From positions 186,001 through 250,000 of the forward strand of contig NZ_JAENHO010000010.1 in assembly GCF_016785085.1 (NCBI RefSeq): a DNA stretch of 64,000 nucleotides. The letters run 5' to 3'. The notes beneath the pieces are model-generated. The model was given only the letters and a program-made list of their open reading frames with translations, had not been told where the DNA came from and did no database searches. This DNA comes from Paractinoplanes lichenicola. GTDB lineage: Bacteria; Actinomycetota; Actinomycetes; Mycobacteriales; Micromonosporaceae. Below, one piece after another: positions 14,122-21,262 of the stretch (its first letter is position 1; each line of letters opens with the position of its first letter). The position numbers were made by a program, and so were the translations under genes.

Positions 14122-16419
14122 TTAGTTGTTGCCGCCCGAGATGAGCCGCCGCCCCACGGCCGCAATGAGCCGGTCGAGCTCCGAGCCGAACGGGTTGTCG
14201 TGCACCAGGTACGTCCAGGTGGCGCTCGGCCGCACGATCTTGGCCCGGTCGGGCTCGAAGCCGTCGCTGAGGTCGACTTCCTCGAACGCCTCGATGGTGC
14301 GGGCCTCGACGTCGAGCAACAGCTTCTGGAAGGCCGGGACGGCCGCCCGGTGGAACTCGTCGAGCGGGTCGAGCTTGCCCAGCGCGCGCAGGTGCACGCC
14401 CTCGCGCACCTCGCTCAGCTCGGCCAGGTGGTCGACCCAGAGCCGGTCGAGGTGATAGAGCGCGATGGCCCGGGCGGCGTCGGACAGGACGTCCTCGTCG
14501 GTCTCCTTGGCCTTCTCGGGCGAGCGCTCGAGCAGCATGATCGCGGCGACCTCGGAGGTGAGCAGGCGCTCGCGGCGCTCGGCCAGGGCCACCCGCTGCT
14601 GCTCGATGACGACGCTGTAGCGCCAGGTGTTGCGGTGGATCTCGTGGTTGACGCCCTCGGCGACCCGCTGGGCGTGCTCGACCGCGTAATCGACCTGGTC
14701 GTCGTGGACCACGCCGTCCATGTCCATCCGCGGCGAGGCGGGCAGGATGTCGCCCGCGTGCCGGGTGACCAGCTCGTCCTCGAGGCTGACGAAGAAGACC
14801 GAGCCGCCCGGGTCGCCCTGCCGGCCGGCGCGGCCGCGCAGCTGGTCGTCGACGCGGCGGCTGTCGTGCCGGCCGGCGCCGATGACGTAGAGGCCGCCGA
14901 GCTCGACGACCTCGTCGCGGTCGGTCTCGGCGCTGCCGCCGAGGCGGATGTCGACGCCGCGACCGGCCATCTGGGTCGAGACGGTGACCGCGCCCTTGGC
15001 GCCCGCCTCGGCGATGATCCGGGCCTCCTCGGCGTCGTTCTTGGCGTTCAGCACGTTCGACGGCACGCCGACCGCGGCCAGCTGCTTGGCCAGCAGCTCG
15101 GAGGCCTTCACGTCGAGCGTGCCGACCAGCACCGGGCGGCCCTTCTCGTGGGCGATCTTGATCTCTTCGACCAGGGCCTCGTCGCGCGTCTCGTGCGCGG
15201 AGTAGATGCGGTCGGGCTCGTCGTCGCGGATGTTCTCGGCGTTCGACGGGATGACCGCGACCTCGAGCTTGAAATACTCCCGGAGCTGCTCGCCGACGTG
15301 CACCGCGGTGGCGGTCATGCCGCAGACCGTCTTGTAGAGCGCGATGTAGGCCTGCACGGTGATCGTGTCGAGCACCTCGCCCTCGGCGGTGGCGCTCAGG
15401 CCCTCCTTGGCCTCGACCGCGGCCTGCAGCCCGTCGGGCCAGCGGCGGCGCTGGGCGACCCGGCCGCGCATCTCGTCGATCAGCTCGACCGAGCCGTTGC
15501 GCACGATGTAGTCGACGTCGCGGCGCAGCAGGGCGTGCGCGTGCAGCGCCACGTTGACCGCGGAGAGCTGCTGGACCTGGTCGTCGGCGTACAGGTCGAT
15601 GCCGCCGAGCTCCTCCTCGATCTTCTTGAGGCCGGCGTCGGTGAAGGCCACACTGCGGCCGTCCTCGGCCACCTCGTAGTCCTTGCCCGCCTTGAGCTCG
15701 CGCACCAGGCCCGCGGCGTCGTGCACCGGGTCGCTCTCGGTGGCGATGCTGCCGGCCAGCACCATCGGCACCCGGGCCTCGTCGATCAGGATCGAGTCGG
15801 CCTCGTCGACGATCGCCGTGGCCAGCTCGCGCTGCACCCTGTCTTCCACGTCGGTGACGAGCTGGTCGCGCAGGTAGTCGAAGCCGGCCTCGCTGACCGA
15901 CACGTAGGTCACGTCGGCCAGGTAGGCCTCGCGGCGCTCCTCGTGGGTCGACGCCTCGGTGACCCAGCCGACGGTCAGGCCGAGCAGCTTGTAGATCGGC
16001 GCCATCCACTCGGCGTCGCGGCGGGCCAGATAATCGTTGACGGTGAGCACGTGCACCGGGCCGTGGCCCAGGCGGACATGCCCGTACGCCGCGATGGTGG
16101 CCGTCAGCGTCTTGCCCTCACCGGTGGCCATCTCGGCGACCTTGGCCGAGAGCAGCGCCATCACGCCGAGCAGCTGCACGTCGTACGGCCGCTGCTCGAT
16201 CGCCCGGAACGCGGCCTCGCGCCCGATCGCGCAGATCTCGGTGAAATCGCTCGCCTTCTGGGCGGCGGCGGTCAGTGCCTCGTCGTCCAGCTCGCGCAAC
16301 GCCTCTTCACGAGCGTCGATGGCCGGCAGCCGCTTCGAGAACGGCGCGAGGTCGACCGTTGTGCCCGGACGCTGCAAGAACTTGCGAAACCGGCCCTTGA
16401 GCCGCTGCGACACACCCAT
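14122..16419 (-). CDS. secA2: Accessory preprotein translocase ATPase SecA2
   Basis: A 765-residue SecA-family DEAD motor. Walker A is EMATGEGKT (about residues 96-104) and the DEAD box reads VDEADSILIDEA (about 195-206). Later motifs include VSTQMAGRGVDIRLGG and RGRAGRQGDPGGSVFF. Housekeeping SecA proteins in this group are about 900-950 residues and carry a C-terminal zinc-binding tail; this one ends ISGGNN without it, which fits SecA2. In mycobacteria and some Gram-positives SecA2 exports a small set of substrates with SecYEG. The ATG at 16419 (MGVSQRLKGRFRKFL) is preferred over in-frame upstream codons. No export substrate or secY2 is next to it. Confidence 0.88.
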   Translation of the reverse strand: MGVSQRLKGRFRKFLQRPGTTVDLAPFSKRLPAIDAREEALRELDDEALTAAAQKASDFTEICAIGREAAFRAIEQRPYDVQLLGVMALLSAKVAEMATGEGKTLTATIAAYGHVRLGHGPVHVLTVNDYLARRDAEWMAPIYKLLGLTVGWVTEASTHEERREAYLADVTYVSVSEAGFDYLRDQLVTDVEDRVQRELATAIVDEADSILIDEARVPMVLAGSIATESDPVHDAAGLVRELKAGKDYEVAEDGRSVAFTDAGLKKIEEELGGIDLYADDQVQQLSAVNVALHAHALLRRDVDYIVRNGSVELIDEMRGRVAQRRRWPDGLQAAVEAKEGLSATAEGEVLDTITVQAYIALYKTVCGMTATAVHVGEQLREYFKLEVAVIPSNAENIRDDEPDRIYSAHETRDEALVEEIKIAHEKGRPVLVGTLDVKASELLAKQLAAVGVPSNVLNAKNDAEEARIIAEAGAKGAVTVSTQMAGRGVDIRLGGSAETDRDEVVELGGLYVIGAGRHDSRRVDDQLRGRAGRQGDPGGSVFFVSLEDELVTRHAGDILPASPRMDMDGVVHDDQVDYAVEHAQRVAEGVNHEIHRNTWRYSVVIEQQRVALAERRERLLTSEVAAIMLLERSPEKAKETDEDVLSDAARAIALYHLDRLWVDHLAELSEVREGVHLRALGKLDPLDEFHRAAVPAFQKLLLDVEARTIEAFEEVDLSDGFEPDRAKIVRPSATWTYLVHDNPFGSELDRLIAAVGRRLISGGNN

Positions 16420-16530
16420 GGCGGGCAACGGTACTTCATTTCCCTGAAAGCTTGGTGACGACCTTCCGTTTGTAAACACCCCGCGCCGGGCATCTTGTCG
16501 CGGTAGGTCTGACGTTCATGGGGAGGCAGG

Positions 16531-17271
16531 GTGCCGAGTCAGCTCGTGTGCCGGCCGGAACGGGGGTTTCCGGTCGCCGCGCTGCGCGTCAGCGGCACCC
16601 TCGATCAGGTCACCGGCGACGCGCTCCAGCAGGCGGTCCGGCTGCGGCTGGCCGATCAGCCGACGGTGCTGCTGCTCGACGTGACCGGGCTGCGGATCGG
16701 CGACTCCCTCGGGCTGACGGCGCTGAGCGCGATCGTCTGCGAGGCCGGCGAGTGGCCCGACGTGCCGGTGGTGCTGTGCGGCGCCGGGCCCCGGACGATG
16801 GCGATGATCGCGGACGCGCCGGAGTGCTCCGGCCTCGGGTTCGCCGGCGACTTCAAGGGCGCGCTGGCCCACGCCCGCGCCCAGACCGTGCCGCCCCGGA
16901 TCCGGGTGCGCCTGCGGCCCGTGCCCGACGCCTGCCGGCAGGTACGCCACCTGGTCGCCCACGCTTGCGCGACGTGGCAGCGGGCCGAGGTGATTCCGGC
17001 CGCCACCCTGATCGCGACCGAGCTCGTGGCCAACGTCGTGCGGCACGCGCGCACCAGCATGGAGTTCACCCTGCGGCCGCTGAGCGGGGGCCGGCTCGGC
17101 ATGACCGTGCGCGACCGCAGCCGCCGGATGCCCAAGCCGACCGACGCCGGGCTCTCCGACCCGGGCGGGCGCGGCCTGCGGCTCGTACGGGATCTGACCG
17201 ATGCCTGGGGTGTGCTGCCGGTGACCGACGGGAAGGTCGTCTGGACCCGGATGCGCGCGGGCACCCTCTGA
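16531..17271 (+). CDS. STAS-HATPase fusion, partner-switching regulator (first copy)
   Basis: A 246-residue protein joining two domains usually found on separate proteins. Residues about 10-115 form a STAS (anti-anti-sigma-like) domain that retains Ser in the phosphoacceptor position (RIGDSLGLTAL, about S59). Residues about 125-245 form an RsbW-type HATPase: N-box ATELVANVVRHA (about 162-173) and a G-box GGRGLRLV, while the usual D-x-G-x-G is altered to VRDRSRRMP. RsbW-type kinases phosphorylate STAS partners and hold SigB-like sigma factors. GTG 16531 follows GGGAGG. A second fusion of the same plan lies at 19239, and a SigB-like factor at 19956-21128. Confidence 0.82.
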   Translation: MPSQLVCRPERGFPVAALRVSGTLDQVTGDALQQAVRLRLADQPTVLLLDVTGLRIGDSLGLTALSAIVCEAGEWPDVPVVLCGAGPRTMAMIADAPECSGLGFAGDFKGALAHARAQTVPPRIRVRLRPVPDACRQVRHLVAHACATWQRAEVIPAATLIATELVANVVRHARTSMEFTLRPLSGGRLGMTVRDRSRRMPKPTDAGLSDPGGRGLRLVRDLTDAWGVLPVTDGKVVWTRMRAGTL

Positions 17272-17323
17272 CGACGCGCGCCTGGGCGCGTGCGCGCGTG
17301 ATGACGTGCGGTAGCGTCTTCGT

Positions 17324-19174
17324 GTGCAGCCCGCCGACCCTCATTTCGAAGCCCTGCTGGTCTATCTGAAAGAGTCCCGCGGCTTCGACTTCACCGGCTA
17401 CAAGAGATCCAGCCTGGTCCGGCGCGTGAACCGGCGGATGAGCCAGGTCGGCGCGACCGACTACCAGGAGTACGTGGACCATCTGCAGGTCCATCCGGAC
17501 GAGTTCACCGCGCTCTTCAACACGATCCTGATCAATGTCACCGGCTTCTTCCGCGACGCCGACGCCTGGGACTACCTGGCCAAGGACGTGCTCGGCCCGA
17601 TCATCGCGGCCAAGCCGGCCGAGTCGCCGATCCGGATCTGGTGCGCCGGCTGCGCCTCGGGTGAGGAGGCGTACACGCTGGCGATGGTGCTGGCCGAGCT
17701 GATCGGGCTCGAGGCCTTCAAGGACCGGGTCAAGATCTACGCCACCGACGTCGACGAGGAGCAGCTCAACGACGCGCGTCAGGCGACGTACGGGGAACGC
17801 GAGATGGAGGCCGTGCCGCCGGAGCTGACCGAGCGCTACTTCGAGGCGGTCAACGGCCGGCACGCGTTCCGCAAAGACATGCGGCGCTCGGTGATCTTCG
17901 GCCGCAACGACCTCGTGCAGGACGCCCCGATCTCCCGCATAGACCTGCTGACCTGCCGCAACACGCTGATGTACTTCAACGCCGAGACGCAGGCCAAGAT
18001 CCTCGGCCGGTTCCACTTCGCGCTGCGCGACGAGGGCGTGCTCTTCCTCGGCAAGGCCGAGATGCTGCTCAGCCACGCCAGCCTGTTCACCCCGATCGAC
18101 CTCAAGCGCCGGGTGTTCCGCCGAGTGCCGCGGCTCTACGCCCGGCCCGGCGTCGCCTTCGCCGACCCGCCGGCCGGCGCCGGCACCCCCGTCACCGGGC
18201 TCGACGAACTGCGCAACGAGGCCTTCTCGGCGAGCCCGCTGGCCCAGCTCACGCTGACCGCCGACGGGCACGTCGCGCTCTCCAACCGGCAGCTGGAAAA
18301 CCTGTTCGGGGTGTCGTCGCGCGACATCGGCCGGCCCTTCCGCGACCTCGACCTGTCCTACCGCCCGGTCGAGCTGCGGCGCTACATCGAGCAGGCCCAG
18401 CTCGAACGGCGCACGCTGCGCATCCCCGACGTCGACTACCAGCGCGGCGGCGAGCAGGTCAACCTCGAGGTGCAGATCAGCCCGCTGGCCGGGGTGGACG
18501 GCAGCCTGCTCGGCGTCAACCTGATCTTCCACGACGTGACGGCCTCCCGGCGCCTCAAGGACGAGCTGGAGCACGCCAACCAGCAGCTCGAGGCGGCGTA
18601 CGAGGAACTGCAGTCGACGAACGAGGAGCTCGAGACCACCAACGAGGAGCTGCAGTCCACGGTCGAGGAGCTGGAGACCACCAACGAGGAGCTCCAGTCG
18701 ACCAACGAGGAGCTGGAGACGATGAACGAGGAGCTCCAGTCCACCAACGACGAGCTGCAGAGCATCAACGACCAGCTGCGCATCTCGAGCACCCAGCTCG
18801 ACGAGGCCAACGACTTCCTCGAGACCGTGCTGACCAGCATGGAGGCCGGCGTCGCGGTGGTCGACCCCGACCTGCGGATCCGCATGTGGAACCGCCGCGC
18901 CGAGGATCTGTGGGGCCTGCGCTCCGGCGAGGTGATCGGGCAGCACTTCCTCAACCTCGACATCGGGCTGCCCATCGAGCATCTGCGGCCGATCCTGCGC
19001 TCCGCCCTGGGGGCCGAGGCGACCGGCGCCGAACTGCAGGTCGACGCGGTCAACCGGCGCGGGCGGGCCATCTCCGTACGGGTGGCCTGCACCCCGCTGC
19101 GGCGGCGCGAGGGCGGCATTCAGCCCGAGGGCGCGATCATCGTGATGGAGACGGGGGCGGTCGAACCCAGCTGA
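17324..19174 (+). CDS. CheR-type methyltransferase with coiled coil and PAS domain
   Basis: A 616-residue signalling protein. Residues about 8-265 are a CheR methyltransferase: FNTILINVTGFFRD, the SAM motif IWCAGCASGEEAYTLA and ARQATYGEREM. A region with PAS features follows (about 300-410), then a long heptad coil (about 415-490) built from repeats such as EELQSTNEELETTNEELQ, and a C-terminal PAS domain (about 500-612, VLTSMEAGVAVVDPDLRIRMW). Many relatives are CheB-CheR-PAS fusions; the CheB part is missing here. No receptors or che genes are nearby, so a non-chemotaxis role with the adjacent partner-switching proteins is likely. Start GTG 17324. Confidence 0.88.
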   Translation: MQPADPHFEALLVYLKESRGFDFTGYKRSSLVRRVNRRMSQVGATDYQEYVDHLQVHPDEFTALFNTILINVTGFFRDADAWDYLAKDVLGPIIAAKPAESPIRIWCAGCASGEEAYTLAMVLAELIGLEAFKDRVKIYATDVDEEQLNDARQATYGEREMEAVPPELTERYFEAVNGRHAFRKDMRRSVIFGRNDLVQDAPISRIDLLTCRNTLMYFNAETQAKILGRFHFALRDEGVLFLGKAEMLLSHASLFTPIDLKRRVFRRVPRLYARPGVAFADPPAGAGTPVTGLDELRNEAFSASPLAQLTLTADGHVALSNRQLENLFGVSSRDIGRPFRDLDLSYRPVELRRYIEQAQLERRTLRIPDVDYQRGGEQVNLEVQISPLAGVDGSLLGVNLIFHDVTASRRLKDELEHANQQLEAAYEELQSTNEELETTNEELQSTVEELETTNEELQSTNEELETMNEELQSTNDELQSINDQLRISSTQLDEANDFLETVLTSMEAGVAVVDPDLRIRMWNRRAEDLWGLRSGEVIGQHFLNLDIGLPIEHLRPILRSALGAEATGAELQVDAVNRRGRAISVRVACTPLRRREGGIQPEGAIIVMETGAVEPS

Positions 19175-19238
19175 ACGACCGGTTTACGGCCGGTCGCGGT
19201 GGGTAGGCCACATCAACGGGCCGCTGGGAGGGCGCAGG

Positions 19239-20030
19239 ATGGCGATCGAGTACGAGAGCGGCTTCGACGGCCTGCACCTGATCGCCACCGTGTCCGGCGC
19301 GCTCCGCCTGGCCGAGGTGTCCGCCCTGCACACGCACTTGCTGAAGTCGCTCGCCGAGCAGCCCGACGCCTTGCTGCTCGACCTCTCCGGGCTGACCGTG
19401 ACCGAGCCGCTCGCGCTGGCCGTCTTCACCGCGGCCAACCGGCAGGCCGGCCGCTGGCCCGGCGTCCCGATCCTGCTGTGCGGTCCCCCGCCGGCCACCC
19501 GCGAACTTCTCGACGGGCACGCCTTCCGGCGGCTCGACGTCGTCGACAGCCTCGACGCGGCCCGCGCCCGGCTGGCCGGCGACCCCGCGGCGGCGGTGCC
19601 CGTCCTCAGCGACGAGCTGCTGCCGATCAGCGGCGCCGCCCGGCACGCGCGCGACCTGGCCACCGACGCGTGCCTGCGCTGGGACCTGCCGCACCTGGTC
19701 GGCCCGGCCGGGCTGATCGCCACCGAACTGGTCAGCAACGTCATCGACCACGCGCACACGATGATGACGCTGCGGCTGTCGCTGCGGCCGCGTTACCTGC
19801 ACATCGCCGTCCGGGACGGCTCGCCCGACCAGGTGGGGCCGCCGGTCGGGCCGGCGCCCGAGACCGGCCGCGGCCGGGGACTGATCATGGTCGACGCGAC
19901 GGCACACTCCTGGGGCTGCGTGCCCTCGGCCGACGGCAAAGTGGTCTGGGCGTCCCTAAGCCATCAGCCGGGACAGGCCCGTCACCTTGAGGATGCTCGC
20001 CACGTAGGGCTGGGCGCCGGTGAGGGCTAG
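19239..20030 (+). CDS. STAS-HATPase fusion, partner-switching regulator (second copy)
   Basis: A 263-residue relative of the protein at 16531, starting at ATG 19239. The STAS-like N-domain (about 8-115) has lost the phosphoacceptor: where DS(L/S)G is expected it reads TEPLALAVF. The HATPase half (about 130-245) keeps the N-box ATELVSNVIDHAH and a G-box GRGRGLIMVDA, with the first glycine box altered to VRDGSPDQ. The C-terminal 20 or so residues overlap the 3' end of the convergent sigma-factor gene by 75 bases. It probably binds a sigma factor or a STAS partner as RsbW does. Confidence 0.8.
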   Translation: MAIEYESGFDGLHLIATVSGALRLAEVSALHTHLLKSLAEQPDALLLDLSGLTVTEPLALAVFTAANRQAGRWPGVPILLCGPPPATRELLDGHAFRRLDVVDSLDAARARLAGDPAAAVPVLSDELLPISGAARHARDLATDACLRWDLPHLVGPAGLIATELVSNVIDHAHTMMTLRLSLRPRYLHIAVRDGSPDQVGPPVGPAPETGRGRGLIMVDATAHSWGCVPSADGKVVWASLSHQPGQARHLEDARHVGLGAGEG

Positions 20031-21128
20031 CGGAACCTCGGCCACCGCGGCCGCCGACGCCGCGTCGACCAGCACGGCGATGCCGGCCGCGTCGAGCAGC
20101 GGCACCCCGGCGAGGTCGATCACGACCCGGTCCTTGCCGCCCAGGGCGATCGCGTGCCGCAGAGCGATCCGCAGCCGCTCGGCGCTGTCCCGGTCGACCT
20201 CGCCGCGCACCCGGGCGACGACCATGCCGCCCTCGCGCACCGCCTCGACCTGCACCGGGTGATGCTCGGGCCGGGTCTCGGCGCCCTCCCAGCGCGGCGG
20301 GACGTCGCTCAGCATCGCCTCCCGCAGCCAGGACAGCGCGCGGGTGAGCAGCCGCGACACGTGCATCTGGGAGATGCCCAGCTCGGTGGCGATGTCGGCC
20401 TGGGTGCGGTTGCCGTAGAACCGCAGGGCCAGCATCCGCCGCTCCCGGGCCGGCAGCCGCATCAGCAGGTCGGCCACGGTGACCCGGTCGTCGACCAGGT
20501 CGAGGTCGGCGTCGACGGCGCCCAGCATGTCGCCGAACTCCGCACCCTCGTCGCCGGGCCCACCGATCGGGGCGTTCAGCGAGGACGGCGAATAGCCCGC
20601 CGCCGACTCCTGCGCCTCCCGCACGGCCTCCAGCGACAGGCCGAGCCGCTCGGCGATCTCGGCGGCGGTCGGCGTACGGGAAAGCATGCTGGTCAGGACC
20701 ATGGTCGCGTGCCCGACCTCGAGGCTGAGATCCTGCACCCGGCGGGGCACGTGCACACCCCACGTCTTGTCGCGGAAATGGCGCTTGATCTCGCCCGAGA
20801 TGGTGATGACCGCGTACGCCGTGAAGGAGCCGCGGACGGGGTCGTAGCGGTCGATCGCCTTGACCAGGCCGAGCCGCGCGACCTGCTCGATATCCTCGAA
20901 GGACTCGCCGCGGCCGCGATAGCGCCGGGCCAGCCGGCCCGCGAACGGCAGGCACAACCGGGTCAACGCCTCACGCAGGGCGGCACGCTCGGCGGCCGAG
21001 GCGGACAGGCCGCGCTCGGCGAACGCGACGGCGGCGGCGTCGAGATCCTCGAGACCGCCGTCCGTGACCGGGGTGGCCGCCCGGTCGAGCTCCTCCACTG
21101 GGGACAGAGCCGAACTCTCGTCGGACAT
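19956..21128 (-). CDS. SigB/SigF-type sigma factor fused to a C-terminal STAS domain
   Basis: A 390-residue fusion. Residues about 45-270 are a SigB/SigF-group sigma-70: region 2 (YRGRGESFEDIEQVARLGL, then AIDRYDP), region 3 (SRTPTAAEIAERLGLS) and region 4 with its helix-turn-helix RTQADIATELGISQMHVSRL. Residues about 292-390 are a STAS domain of the anti-anti-sigma type. Its phosphoacceptor Ser is replaced by Ala (LLDAAGIAVLVDA, A347), so an RsbW-like kinase could not switch it by phosphorylation. The ATG at 21128 has AGGGGAG 6-7 bases upstream; an in-frame start at 21215 would add 29 residues but is less convincing. Next to it are two STAS-HATPase fusions that could be its partners. Confidence 0.88.
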   Translation of the reverse strand: MSDESSALSPVEELDRAATPVTDGGLEDLDAAAVAFAERGLSASAAERAALREALTRLCLPFAGRLARRYRGRGESFEDIEQVARLGLVKAIDRYDPVRGSFTAYAVITISGEIKRHFRDKTWGVHVPRRVQDLSLEVGHATMVLTSMLSRTPTAAEIAERLGLSLEAVREAQESAAGYSPSSLNAPIGGPGDEGAEFGDMLGAVDADLDLVDDRVTVADLLMRLPARERRMLALRFYGNRTQADIATELGISQMHVSRLLTRALSWLREAMLSDVPPRWEGAETRPEHHPVQVEAVREGGMVVARVRGEVDRDSAERLRIALRHAIALGGKDRVVIDLAGVPLLDAAGIAVLVDAASAAAVAEVPLALTGAQPYVASILKVTGLSRLMA

Positions 21129-21262
21129 CGGTGCTCCCCTCGGCAACCCTGGGCCGAAGTCGCCGACGTCAAGGTCATGGGGGACGACCGGACGGTAGCC
21201 CGCGTCGCCCATCACGACCGTACTGCCCGAGCCGACCCGCGCTCAAACAAACGCGCCGGTAT

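Noticed and set aside
14200..16458. A 752-codon open frame opposite secA2
   Set aside because: The minus strand encodes a full SecA2 with all motor motifs. The plus frame is a compositional shadow rich in Val, Gly, Asp, Leu and Arg.
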